Source: Rhytidiadelphus loreus
Lineage: Eukaryota; Streptophyta; Bryopsida; Hypnales; Hylocomiaceae
Direction of reading: 5' to 3'
Assembly: GCA_947034895.1 (NCBI GenBank)
Contig: OX344763.1
Location: 60,531,093-60,595,092 of the forward strand
DNA length: 64,000 nucleotides
Of this stretch, positions 1 to 10,134 are shown piece after piece (the stretch's first letter is position 1; each line of letters begins with the position of its first letter). The position numbers and the translations under genes are program-made. The notes below the pieces were generated by a model. The model saw only the letters and a list, made by a program, of their open reading frames with translations. It ran no database searches and was not told the origin of the DNA.

Positions 1-1839
1 GTGAGTTATACTTCAACTCATGGATTGTGATGCCTTAATAGTACTAAACATGATTACTTCTTTGTACAAAGTGTGTTATTAATTATTTCAATATCGTAGT
101 CAAACTAAATTAAAGTTTTTCCTACACCCTTCATGTAAGGTACATAATATCCACTTTAAGTGAACTATATAGCCTAGGGTTGTTCCAAAGGTCCTCTCTA
201 TTTTAAATTAAAGAAGAAAATAAGAGTAATGTTCAATGGTCATGACATCAAACTCTTCTAAATTCTTTGAATTTAAACAATTTATGTTGTACAACGTCTT
301 CTTCGATTAAGAATTGTTTTGATAGTATTTTGTAATTTAATTCTACAATCTTAGCAAAACTTACAATAGGGTTTTTTCTGTAAGTCACATACTTAGAAGG
401 AATTAAAGTTCACATAAATATGTCAAAGTTTTATACGTTTGGCACAAGTACAATTTTGTAAGAGTTTAGGGTACACTATAATTCTATCATTTTTTTTTGG
501 AAGATAAAACATGAAAACAATGAGACATGCTCTGTAATTTTATAAAAATAGAACACCAAAGCAGTAAACAGGACGCCTACAGTAAACAGGACGCCTAAAC
601 CCTGTGTCTATCATTTTTTTTATGTTCATTACATTTGTTCCATGAAATGGATGATTTTTGGGTGTCTTGAAGGAGTTGGAATCCCAGAAAAATTCAAAAT
701 CCTTTAGAAGTTAATTAAAAAAGATTCATACTAAAAGCTTGCTCATCATGCATGTGGGATTATTTTACACATGGAATTAATTTCTATTCATTTATAAATC
801 TCTAAGTTCATGATTGTTTTTAAAATTTGCAATAATAATTTTTCAATATCTAAAATTAGCAACTAAAAATTTACTATTTGGTTTCTAAAAATAAAAGTAC
901 AAATTTTTTCAAATTTTCACACAATGCCAACCCTACATGTAATATGTAGACCTTCCAATGACGAGTTTTTTTAGAGTAGTAATGATCTATAATTCTATTG
1001 AAGTGTACATTGTTCATTGAAAATATTGTTCAAGCACGTATTGGACGCGAATGATATGTACAAGAGATCTCCTTGTCATACAATTTTTTGGACTGTAAAT
1101 ACTTGTTTTCTTGTCTTGCATGCTAAAGTGGTATGTTATTTATCCAAATGTAATTAATTTCAAATTCATTTGCACAAATAAACAATTTCTGAGAATCTAT
1201 GATCTCTATTATGAACGCCTTAAGTTTCTTCAACACGTCAGAACGTCAAAGTTCCTTCTAATTTTTTTTAAAAATTGCCTTCTAAAAGAATCTACAATGA
1301 GGGAAACAATGACCATCGTATAAAGAAAGTTGTCCAATACAGTAATAAAAACCATTTGAATAGTTCATTTCTGCTATTTTAGGTATACTTACCTTGTTGG
1401 AAGTAGTACAAACTATAAGTTGTACACTTTTTAAGAATTGCAATTTACCCTTTGAGTTATATTGGTAGCACTGTATTTCTACATTCATCCATGTTTTGGA
1501 CCCAAAAATACTTTTCATTCCTACTCATGTATTTCTTTATGCAAATTTGGCAAATTCATCCACGTTTTGAATACGAAGAGGAAATTTGAGGCAATTTTTT
1601 TTTACTTTTACCTGGTCAAAAGTACACAAATGTTTTTAAATGGTGAAATCTGGCTCTATAGTGCCAATTCCCCAAAAGGTGCCTCATTCTATTCAAAGCA
1701 TTTTGTTTGAAGCTCGATAGGTTTAGTAAGCTTTGTTTAAGTTTGCTTTCGTAAGTTTCCGGTTCATCATTAAACTTGGCACATGGGGATTGGGGATTAT
1801 GTTTCGTATTACCTTCAGCGAGGTTTGTCCTCGGCTTCG
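1..1839. other. AT-rich non-coding region
   Basis: No reading frame here looks like a gene: the open frames are short, low in complexity and lack any recognisable motif. The only local structure I see is an 18-bp direct duplication at 563-598 (AGTAAACAGGACGCCTAC, then a near-copy). The stretch 1400-1800 is mixed unique sequence. It is probably intergenic DNA or old decayed repeat. Confidence 0.6.
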
Positions 1840-2535
1840 GTAAACGGGGCTCAACCTCGGGTTCGGCCACAGGTTCGGTAATTTGCTTCGGCTATGATTT
1901 GGCGGCTCGGCGTAGGCTTGGAGAGTCTTCTCCCTCCTCGGAATTCGGATGCGCTGTGTTTTGCGTACGTTGTTGGCAACTCCATGTTGCGCTGCGAGGT
2001 GCGACCTACGAGTTTTGCTTTGCTGCGAGTTTTGCGAGTTCAGGCGCTTCGACTTCTACGAGTTCTACGAGTTCTGCAAGTCGGAGAAGCTGCGAGTCGG
2101 ATGCGCTGCTAGGGGTGCAAGTTCTGCAAGTCGGAGGAGCTGCGACTGCTGTGAGTCGGATGCGCTGCGAGGGGTGCGAGTTCTGCGAGTCGGAGGAGCT
2201 GCGAGTGCTGCGAGTTCTGCGAGTCGGATGCGTTGTGAGTTTTGCGAGTTCTTCGAGTTCTTGCGGTGGGAGTCGGATGCGCTGCGAGTTTTGCTTTGCT
2301 TCGTGAAGGCTTGCGAGGCTTAGGGTGAACTCTCTTGGTGAAGGCTTAGGAGGCTTAAGGTTTAGGGTACCTGCATTGCGACATTGGTGAGCTCCGAGCT
2401 CCGAGGTCCAAGGAGGAGCTGCGACGTGCGACCTGCGACTTGCGAGGTGCGAGGGGCTGCGAGGTGCGAGGTGCGACCTGCAAGCTGCGAGTCCTGCGAG
2501 GTGCGTGGGGCTGCGAGGTGCGAGGTGAAGTCGTC
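1840..2535. repeat. GC-rich TGCGAG hexamer minisatellite
   Basis: A sharp GC-rich island in AT-rich surroundings, built from imperfect repeats of TGCGAG with variants such as TGCGAGTTC, TGCGAGTCGGA and TGCGAGGTGCGA. All six frames are partly open because of the repeat, which yields artefactual Cys/Ser/Glu-rich frames on + and Arg/Ser/Pro-rich frames on -. I do not regard any of these as genes. The island lies directly upstream of a tandem repeat and locus A, so it may belong to the upstream region of that unit. Confidence 0.75.
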
Positions 2536-2544
2536 AAGGTAGCA

Positions 2545-2925
2545 GGTTTGTTTGTGAATTTCAAATTTTTTTTTTTTTTCTCGCTTCTGGTTCTGCACTG
2601 GGCAATTGTTGAATAGGGATTTAGGATTCAGTTAGTGTGTCTGTGAATTTCAAGTTTTTAGTGTCCTTTTTCCTGCTTCTAGTTCTGCTTTGTACAGTTG
2701 TTCAATAGGAATTTAGGGTTTAGGGTGTGTGCCTGTGAATTTCAAGTTCTTAGGGTCCTTCCTCCCGTTTCTAGCTCTGCATTGTGCACTTCTGAGTTTT
2801 GCGATTGTTCAATACGGATTTAGGATTTGGTCGTGCTTGTGAATTTTGTTTCTTCTGCTCTTTTCTCCCGCTTCTGTTTCTGCACTATGCAATTGTTGCT
2901 TGTTGCTTGTGGTTTACATTTTGCA
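2545..2925. repeat. Tandem repeat, about 90-105 bp unit, four copies
   Basis: Four consecutive, diverged units each begin near GTGAATTTCAA (about 2550, 2643, 2734, 2833), continue through a C/T-rich stretch with CGCTTCTGGTTCTGCA-like sequence, and end in AATAGGGATTTAGG. The TTTAGGG words inside resemble plant telomere-type repeats but do not form an array. Position just upstream of locus A suggests a promoter or 5' leader role, which is inference only. Confidence 0.7.
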
Positions 2926-3184
2926 ATTTTTGATTCTTGTGAACTGTTGCTGGAATTTGTGTTCAAGTTTGTTGAAATTCAATTTTGGTTTCAAATGAAG
3001 GATTTAGGGTTTCAGTTCAATTAGCTCTTCAATATTATACATAAAGAACACTCTAATCCCTGTCTCAAATGTGGTAGTTTCTTTTCCTTGCAATACCTTC
3101 ATCTATGTGGAAAATAGAGTTGTTTGATATTGTGAACTTAGGGTTTCTGATCAATTGATAAATTTCTTGCACATTGACAAGGAT

Positions 3185-3662
3185 TATCATCGACTCGACG
3201 ATACACTAATATTGGGACAGACGAAGAGTCTATCGTCGCCTCGAAGATAACAACAACTCAAAAAAAAAGTAACACAACAAAATAATGACCAGAAACAAAG
3301 ATTGTCATCAAATAATTAGGAACCAACAAGTCATTGATGACATTGCTCAAAACAATAGAAAATGAAGTCAAGAACAAAATAACAAATGCGGAAGGCCTAC
3401 AAAATCGTTTAATACCAAACAAAGCAGAACCTATCGTCGACTCGATGATACATTACAAACGCAAAAAGCAAGTAAGTTCGAATAACATAAAAATATTCCA
3501 TTTAACATAGATAACATATATAAATTACCCTAAACCCACGTAGATTTGTGCAATTAGACTCAATTCAGTTAAAGGTTTGTCAGTCTACACCCAATACCTT
3601 TTCTGGAAGCGATTATATAGTGTACATAGCATTCTACAAAGTCTATCCTTGAATCGACGATA
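3185..3662. repeat. Four palindrome copies, locus A leader intron
   Basis: Four 19-bp copies of the locus A palindrome (consensus TATCSTCGANTCGASGATA) at 3185-3203, 3231-3249, 3432-3450 and 3644-3662. Each has two 9-bp arms around one central base. They lie upstream of the first ATG (3714), before a good splice acceptor (CTTGCAG at about 3696), so they probably sit in a 5' leader intron. Deviations from consensus are mostly CG to TG or CA (for example TATCATCGA and CTTGAATCG), as expected for decay of methylated CpG. Confidence 0.85.
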
Positions 3663-3713
3663 TCTCAATGTACTAAGAATGTATTTGAACTTGCAGAAAA
3701 CAGGAATCAAGCA

Positions 3714-4604
3714 ATGGCGACTGCAGATGAGTACAACTACTCCGTGACTGAACGTCACCTCGAGCCATTCAACAACCCCATTGACGATGAACCATTCCTG
3801 CTTGAAATGGAGGCCACCTATGGAAAATTATGGCAACTAAAAGAGCACATCAGTACGTGGAGTTTCGGGGTTAGCCGTTGGAAGAATTACGTATATTTAC
3901 GATATCGAGCTCAGGGAAAAACCCAATACCTCCCGTGGAACATGAAAGAGAAGGTCATCCTAATTGACGATTACCAGAGCAACTACATCATCATAGTCCT
4001 ACGCGATGTTGACGATGCTGGGAACCCAGGAAAGCACTGTCACTCTATCGTTATAGACGTCAATGCTTACCACGGCAAGTTTGACCTGGAAAACCTCATG
4101 ACCTTCCTAGAGGGATCCGAAATGGATTCCTTGAACGAAGAGTTTGAAAAATGTGGATACGTTCCTTGGAGGAACGGCAGTGCCAAATCCAACGCAAGTA
4201 GATTGCGACTAATTTGGCAAACGCTAGACCATTACGCGTTAACAAATATCTCTCCTCTCCCAACCGTGGGTGGGAATCAGTCCAGAGAAACGAAGAGAGC
4301 ATCAGATGTTGGGCAGCAACCTCCTTTTGCGCGTACAAGGGAGGGTAGTCGCGGAACCAGACCATCACAAGCGTTGTCCCAACCTAGGCAGCGGGATTCA
4401 CTCCAACAACAACCAAGAGAATCAAGTAGAAAGAGGAGAAAATCAAACCTTCCGGGTGGAACTGCCGGGGTAGGAAGTTCGGGGTCGATTCTGACGACAG
4501 CAGAAGCAACACCGTCGACATCACAATCGAAAATGAAAGAGCACGAAAAATTGCCATCTATCAACGAGATTTCTGGACTGATCACAAGTCTTGCTTCCTT
4601 CTAG
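3714..4604 (+). CDS. Locus A N-terminal exon, unknown domain
   Basis: An open frame of 296 codons starting ATGGCGACTGCAGATG shortly after a splice acceptor. The first ~190 residues look like a folded, Trp- and Tyr-rich domain (KLWQLKEHISTWSFG, RWKNYVYLRYRAQGK, YIIIVLRDVDDAGNPGKHCH) that I do not recognise. Residues ~200-270 are a Gln/Ser/Arg-rich linker. It is probably the N-terminal part of the ParB-like/methyltransferase-like protein encoded just downstream in another frame. I could not place a convincing donor near 4580-4604, so the junction to the next exon is either an intron or a frameshift. Confidence 0.6.
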   Translation: MATADEYNYSVTERHLEPFNNPIDDEPFLLEMEATYGKLWQLKEHISTWSFGVSRWKNYVYLRYRAQGKTQYLPWNMKEKVILIDDYQSNYIIIVLRDVDDAGNPGKHCHSIVIDVNAYHGKFDLENLMTFLEGSEMDSLNEEFEKCGYVPWRNGSAKSNASRLRLIWQTLDHYALTNISPLPTVGGNQSRETKRASDVGQQPPFARTREGSRGTRPSQALSQPRQRDSLQQQPRESSRKRRKSNLPGGTAGVGSSGSILTTAEATPSTSQSKMKEHEKLPSINEISGLITSLASF

Positions 4605-4657
4605 ACCAAGAGGTTGTACAGGTCCATATCAATTAGTGCATAATAGCGTGAGACCAG

Positions 4658-5137
4658 TACATCATTCAGACACTGCAGACTGACATAGTGGAGTCAGTAA
4701 AAAATGAACTTGTGCAACTTGTGCACAAAAAGCAGCGTCAAATTTTATGTCTTACTCCTGTGGATCTAAATAATGAGCTGCTGCAGAGGAAGCCGGAGAA
4801 ATGGGACGACATAAGAACTGGCAAATTCATGATAATTAATGGCCAGCATAGCGTAACCGCTTCAAAAGAGCTTCAGAAGGAAGGGTGCGGTGAGGCTAGG
4901 AGGGTAGAGCTCCAAACCTGGGACGCTTGGATTGTGTGGTCCTTGAATCCAAACAAGTTAAGGAACATCTCCAAGTTCTACAACTGCACAAATCACCTTG
5001 ACCATGCCCAGCCGACATGGGGAAATCAGATAATCAGCCTTCGGAATATCTGGTTGACCTACCAGAGAGCCACAGATGTAGCAACAGAGGCGGTGACCCG
5101 AAGTAATAAAGCAGTATACGACTTGGCGAAGTATGAG
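4658..5137 (+). CDS. Locus A ParB-like domain exon
   Basis: The frame contains WDDIRTGKFMIINGQHSVTA at about 4802-4861. The NGQHS(x)TASKEL segment matches the [DN]G(x)H signature of the ParB/DGQHR superfamily, in which this loop follows a beta strand and precedes a helix. The locus B protein has KFYVCDGNHRLISW in the same place before its methyltransferase-like part. The exon ends at a clean donor (GAG|GTGAGG at 5138), and the next exon (GAATTC at 5366) joins in phase 0. Known ParB-fold proteins bind DNA palindromes or cut DNA; which of these this one does is unknown. The 5' boundary is uncertain. Confidence 0.6.
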
Positions 5138-5159
5138 GTGAGGCGAAATAATTTTTCAG

Positions 5160-5299
5160 TATCGTCGAGTCGACGATAGTACCAGTGTTTGAGCCAATGA
5201 TAAATGGACATATGGAACAGTTGTGGGACACAGAGTGTTCTACGAATTAGTGTGTTGGTCAAAAATTGTGGGTTAACAGGTATCGTCGACTCGAGGATA
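5160..5299. repeat. Palindrome pair in locus A intron
   Basis: Two copies at 5160-5178 (TATCGTCGAGTCGACGATA, a perfect 9-1-9 palindrome) and 5281-5299. Both lie inside the intron 5138-5365 that separates the ParB-like exon from the next exon. Confidence 0.9.
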
Positions 5300-5365
5300 C
5301 TATGTCTTTTATGAATGTCACAGAACTGAACACTCCTAATACTCGTGAATATATTTGTCGTGTAG

Positions 5366-6689
5366 GAATTCACCATTGCAGTTCTCGATCGATATCAGAA
5401 CCTTAACCCAGGAAGAGAAGGAGCCTGTGTAAAAAGTCTGAACGATCTGAAGAACGAAATTCAGATCATCACATTACCCGATGATCTCTTCGCGTTTTGG
5501 GAGAGATTCCTCATGAAGCATGCAGAGGGTGAGTTAATTGAGCCTATAACTGGGCTACAATTCAAGGATCTGAAAGGCTTCAAGAGGAAACAATGTCTCT
5601 GAAGAGAGAGTTCTTCCGTCACTGCGGACACTTCACAGACAAGGACTACGGAGTATTTGCGCAGCACTTGCTCGGTGAAACGCCTAAACGGATAGCCACA
5701 TATCCGAAGGTGTCCGTGTCCAAGACAAAAATCCTAGTCCCCGATAACATGGCTGCTGGGGACTGGGTGGAGCGAAGGAAGAGAAAGAAAGTGGTCATCC
5801 AGGACCTCGCAGCCATCAAAACCGCCCTGAAACTGATAGATAATGGGGAGATGTCATTGAAAGGACATGGAAGTCCTGGAAAGCGCGACACAGGTTTACA
5901 TCCGCGTCATGGGACTTCCTCATCTCGCACCCGAAGAACGAATACTTCAAGAAGAGGCTTCAAAACGACGCTTGGAGTAAACGAGCCAAGGATCTGGGGA
6001 AGAATTTTCCCGAGGTCCTTCATATGTTCTCTCAGTTCATGCGACTGAAGTACAGGCTTCCAGAACTAGCTGGAGGTGTCCAGGTCAGGGGCATTGATAT
6101 TGCGGCAAAGGCACTGGTGACCAGTACGCAGTACCAGTACCGGCAACGTGAGATCTATTTGGCGTTGTTGGACGTGAGAGAGTATCCGAAGAGCAAGGTC
6201 ACCAACAAAATAGTTGAAATTGACCCGCTGCTCAAGTTTCTCTCAGACGTTATGGAGCCGAAAATGTTAGAGCCACTAGTCTGGCTCTTCATTTTGCGCA
6301 GCAAGGTTGACATGAAGGCTGCCATAAAATTCGTGGCCTACAAGTTGAAGGACTATGATTGCGTGCAGTCATCTTACGTGCCAGCTAAGGCAGAGATGTT
6401 GGACAACTGCACAAATCGCAACATAGCTGACGACGTTCCTCTCCTGTTCTTGTTCCGCAAGGACAATGAATTTGCCACTTCAGTTCGGGGTTGTGTGAAG
6501 CGTGAATACGAAACGCCAGACAACTGCCAATACTACAATGAAGTGTCAAAGAACACGGAGGCGAAGTGGAGGATCACCGCGAAAGAACTCAGGATGGAGT
6601 TCTACCTACAAATCCTCCAGGATTTTGCGGCACCTCAAGAGAACGTCTATGGTCTCTTCTGCGGGCCGAAATTTATGTTGGCCGCCAAG
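5366..6689 (+). pseudogene. Locus A central exon, two frameshifts
   Basis: Starts in phase 0 after CGTGTAG (EFTIAVLDRYQNLNPG...). The coding frame changes near 5590 (FKDLKGFKRKQ continues as SLKREFFRHCGHFT) and again near 5850-5870 (DNGE continues as DVIERTWKSWKARH), so two indels interrupt it. The last ~220 residues are continuous: a segment like motifs V-VI of amino-methyltransferases (KFVAYKLKDYDCVQSSY), then LQILQDFAAPQENVYGLFCG, which begins the SAM-binding motif completed in the next exon. It ends at AAG|GTTCGT (donor at 6690). With these breaks no full-length protein is made unless the indels are sequencing errors. Confidence 0.6.
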
Positions 6690-6715
6690 GTTCGTCTCTT
6701 AACATGAAGAATACT

Positions 6716-6838
6716 TATTGTCGACTCGAGGATACATATGGAAACGTTTGATGTACAGAAGTATAATAGATTTCAGTGTCTCCTGACCTTTTCAATTGTC
6801 AGTAATAGAGATCCCGACTTATCCTTGACTCGAGGATA
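6716..6838. repeat. Second palindrome pair in locus A intron
   Basis: Copies at 6716-6734 (TATTGTCGACTCGAGGATA) and 6820-6838 (TATCCTTGACTCGAGGATA) within the intron 6690-6892. As in the previous intron, the copies come as a pair. TTGA and TATTG are CpG-decay forms of the consensus. Confidence 0.88.
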
Positions 6839-6892
6839 GGACATCTTGTTAAATTTGGCACAGTTACTAATTCATTGTGATCTTTGTATCAG

Positions 6893-8566
6893 ATGTTCGG
6901 AGCGTATTTTTATGGTTTCTGCGACAGGGATGATGCGAGGAGCTACCACAAAATTGCTTATCTGGCGGATAAAATGGACATGAATGATTTCATGTTCTCA
7001 AATTCGCCCTATTCACTGGCGTATGTCAAACCGCCCAATCGTATTCCGGTGGTGGTTAACTCTAATTCACCCCCGTCACCGTTGCCCACCTACGAGTCAC
7101 CAGCCGATATCCCAGCACCGAGGCAGCGAGAGAGAGAAGCCATTGGCCCACAGTTGACCAATGATCCTGGCGTGGAGGGCATAGACAAATTTGGGACAAA
7201 TACGTTCCAGGTCTGTATGTGGATGAACTCGCCTGCTGTGCCGGATGCACTGCAACAACAACGACCTGGGTCTCTAAGAGGCCTTGCAGGCTCGCGAGGG
7301 GAGCATTCAGCTGCACAGGTGAATCCTCTTGGGGTGCATGGTGTGCCATCTGGGTCTGAGGGAGCCCCATCAGAGTCTAGGGGGACCCAATCGGGTGCCC
7401 GTGGGGAGCCATCAGAAGCGCAGCAGGCACTCGTTCGTGAGGAGGACGTGGAAACGGACACTGAGTTTGACGAACTAGTGCATCAACATTCAACGCTGAC
7501 TCGAAGAAGGGAAGTTGAGCCTCCGTTGCAGGATATGCGTCCAAGTGACGCAAGAGAGGCAGCTGGTAATGATTTACCAGTGGAACGCCCGGCTTCCCCA
7601 CCCAAGAAACGATGGAAGGTGCAGTCGTCAGAGATCATCGACATCAGTGACGAGGATGACATAGATTGCCCACATTCCTCCGACGAAGACGATGTCGAAG
7701 GCATGCCCCCCAAACCCGACAAAAAACCAATCCTCCTACCAGACAGGAAGGTCAAGGTCGAGGGTGACTGGTGGACTCACCAGGAGGAAGCCCGAAAGCG
7801 GAGGATAGTGAGGCAGCAGGCGAGGGAAGAGAAAGACAAACAACTTGCTGAGGCTGTTGCGTGCAGCCAAGCGGCGAATGCCAAAATATCCGAGGTGCAG
7901 CAAGAGTCCAACGCCAAGATCTCTTCTCTCGAGACACAATTGAAGCAATTGGTTGCCGCAATTCAGTCTCAATCTGGCAGCTCGCTTGTCCTCCCTTCGC
8001 TTTCCGAGGCCTCTCAACAACGGGCGCCCGTGACCTCCTCTAGCCAGGTCGAAGTCAACAAGGTCGAAGAATTGGTCTCGGGACTTCCCTATCCTCGACT
8101 CGAGGATAAGGTTGGCAATGTCCCTCCCCCGCCGGGGGGCGTCCATGATTTACCTCCCGATTCTCAGGTGGACAGGGTGCCATCTCCTGACCAAGCCAGG
8201 TTTGAAGTTATACCGGAGACACAGCGCGCCTCTCCCTTGAAGGACACTAGAAAGGATGAGTCGAGTCATCCTCGACTCGACGATACTGTTGAGAGGACGT
8301 TGCAGCCTGTGCGGGATGCCGTCCTTGGCATTTTGCCAATGGCGCCGAAAAAACCGATGACACTTGCGACTGCTCCGTTCGGCTTGGTGTTGGATTCGCT
8401 CTGTTCTTCGGAAGAGAAGGTGGACTACGGCGAGAGTGAAGAGGACGTCGGCGGAGATGTAAGCCAGCAAGTGGAAGTAGTGGCCGCCGAGGAGCAGGTG
8501 GAAAATGTTCCAGAAGGTCTGGAATCATCAAAGGTACAACCACCAGATCCTTACAGTTTTGATTGA
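6893..8566 (+). CDS. Locus A C-terminal exon: SAM motif end plus disordered tail
   Basis: Begins after TTTGTATCAG in phase 0. Across the splice junction the protein reads GLFCGPKFMLAAK|MFGAYFYGFCDRDD, which fits motif I of beta-class DNA amino-methyltransferases (hydrophobic strand, [FL]xxGx..., helix, then GR.f.G.e.d). The Gly pattern is degenerate (FCGP instead of FxGxG). The remaining ~500 residues are disordered: Pro/Ser-rich, then acidic (IIDISDEDDIDCPHSSDEDD), then a coiled coil (~290-350) and another acidic end. Two palindromes lie in frame inside this tail and encode YPRLEDK and HPRLDDT. Confidence 0.65.
   Translation: MFGAYFYGFCDRDDARSYHKIAYLADKMDMNDFMFSNSPYSLAYVKPPNRIPVVVNSNSPPSPLPTYESPADIPAPRQREREAIGPQLTNDPGVEGIDKFGTNTFQVCMWMNSPAVPDALQQQRPGSLRGLAGSRGEHSAAQVNPLGVHGVPSGSEGAPSESRGTQSGARGEPSEAQQALVREEDVETDTEFDELVHQHSTLTRRREVEPPLQDMRPSDAREAAGNDLPVERPASPPKKRWKVQSSEIIDISDEDDIDCPHSSDEDDVEGMPPKPDKKPILLPDRKVKVEGDWWTHQEEARKRRIVRQQAREEKDKQLAEAVACSQAANAKISEVQQESNAKISSLETQLKQLVAAIQSQSGSSLVLPSLSEASQQRAPVTSSSQVEVNKVEELVSGLPYPRLEDKVGNVPPPPGGVHDLPPDSQVDRVPSPDQARFEVIPETQRASPLKDTRKDESSHPRLDDTVERTLQPVRDAVLGILPMAPKKPMTLATAPFGLVLDSLCSSEEKVDYGESEEDVGGDVSQQVEVVAAEEQVENVPEGLESSKVQPPDPYSFD
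8090..8285. repeat. Palindrome pair inside locus A coding sequence
   Basis: Copies at 8090-8108 (TATCCTCGACTCGAGGATA, perfect 9-1-9) and 8267-8285 (CATCCTCGACTCGACGATA). Both are in the same reading phase and give P-R-L-[ED]-D, so the DNA element is tolerated, or used, within the protein's disordered tail. Confidence 0.9.
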
Positions 8567-9073
8567 CTCTCGCATACGCAGAGTCATGCATGATTGTTTT
8601 GTTTTGCGAGTGGAAACAGAAGTCTTCTCATAGGTCTGAAATCTCATTCGGATGCATGATGCCTGACAGGATGGCGTGGCCACTCCTTGATTGATCGGGC
8701 GCGGACGGCGAACCCGTCTGTGGCTGCAATGCGTGTAGACTAGTGTAGCATAGACATGAATGTATAGTTTTGGCGGCTCTAGATGAAAACAAAAACATAT
8801 GTATGTAATATATTTCACTTGTAAATAAAAGATATCGGTTGAAATTACAAAATATGGACTCAAAAGTCTAATTGTCTTTTGCTTTCCATGTTTTTTTGCT
8901 CAGCTCAAAAAACATAAAAGCGTGCATCGTCCGCTGCCTATGAAAGCACACCCTAACGGGAGCAAGCAAATGATTAGTGGATTTCACTGCTCCCTCCCGT
9001 TTTCTGGCTCACATGATTCTGCGTTCAATCAGGTAACTCTATTTCTATATTGTCTTGACTTGATGAGGTAGAA
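8567..9073. other. Spacer between locus A genes
   Basis: No coding frame that I can support. Contains ATAAATAAA-type sequences near 8820 that could serve as 3' end signals for the upstream gene, and a possible donor (CAG|GTAACT at about 9032) for a leader exon of the phosphatase gene downstream. Confidence 0.4.
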
Positions 9074-9904
9074 TCAAAGGACGAGAGAGAGGTCGTCCCG
9101 AGGAATGTAGCGCCTCTAGTGCCCCTACCGCGGAGGAAGTAGCTGAACATTGTCTTCGACTTGAATGGGGTGCTCTGCCAAGTCGCCACCAGGGCGTATG
9201 GCACGAATGGAAAATTCCAACCCTACCAACTCGAAGACAAAGTTCTCTGCCATAGAAACCCCACCATCGTCGGACCCAAGGCCGTATTCGCTCGACAGAA
9301 TTTAGAGGGCTTCTTGCGAGAGGTTTCCAACATCGCGAACAGGGTGCTAGTATGGAGCGCCATGTTCAAGTCGAACACGGAACCCATTGCTGGACACCTG
9401 TTCAGCGGGGGCAGGGTCCCCTACGATGTGCTGAGCCAGGATCAGTGCAAAAAAATAGAGGTGTCTGTGGGGAATTTTCTTCATTTTGGCACCAAAGGTG
9501 TCTTCATGAAGGTTCTATCTGAGACCTTGTTCATGAATCCCAGCGGGGACACGTCTTTCACTGCGGACAACACCCTCCTCATCGATGACTCCCCCGAGAA
9601 GGGGATCTGTAATGAGAGGGGAAACACCGTGATTCTCGAAACTTAGAGTCACACCAAGCGGAGGGACAACTTCCTCATGGGAGACCTCCTGCCGTGGCTC
9701 CGGCATCTCATCTCAAACTGCCAACCCGAGAGACTGCGAGAGTACGTAGAGGCCAACCGGATTGGGCTCGAGCCCCTGGTCGCTAGGGACTACAATCACG
9801 CGCGAATTGTAGATGCCATGAGAGAATCCGCACACAACGTGGGAGCCCGTTACGAACTGCCGGCAATGAATTTGGTCATTGGAAGAGGCCGTCGTAGAAC
9901 ATAG
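9074..9904 (+). pseudogene. FCP1/NIF-type HAD phosphatase-like gene, two in-frame stops
   Basis: One frame runs from about 9080 to 9904. It contains NIVFDLNGVLC (HAD motif I), VLVWSAMFKSNTEP (motif II region) and NTLLIDDSPEKG (the typical NIF-domain motif), followed by the characteristic GDLLPWLRHL ending. These place it in the family of CTD small phosphatase/FCP1-like proteins, which remove phosphate from Ser/Thr of RNA polymerase II tails or other nuclear targets. Motif I has DLN instead of DxD: the second, acid/base Asp is Asn, so activity is doubtful. TAG stops in the same frame at 9140-9142 (before LNIVFD) and 9644-9646 (before SHTKRRDNFL) interrupt it without any frameshift. Confidence 0.75.
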
Positions 9905-10134
9905 AATAACGCGGTAGAACCCACGTTCGGATAACAATAATTACATTTTGTATTCTATAATCTTGTATGCTGTGTTCTTTTGTAAATAATATATTCAGTT
10001 TGGACCTAGCTTTTCTATGTCTTCGCATTCCCGCTCGGCTTGTTTCTTTCTGTGGTTTTCCTTTTTGGATTACTATTTACCTGCTTCCCTTGCCGTCCTT
10101 CCTTTGCTGGATATTGTCTACTGGTCTCTTGTAA

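Noticed and set aside
1776..2323. Overlapping Cys/Ser-rich open frames
   Set aside because: They are open only because the underlying TGCGAG hexamer repeat lacks stops; composition is that of the repeat in each frame.
2700..2725. Interstitial telomere
   Set aside because: Only two TTTAGGG-like units in a diverged tandem repeat; no array.
9131..9170. TTGTCTTCGACTTGAATGG as a further palindrome copy
   Set aside because: Only the central TCGACTTGA resembles the consensus; the arms do not match, and the segment is explained by coding sequence of the phosphatase.
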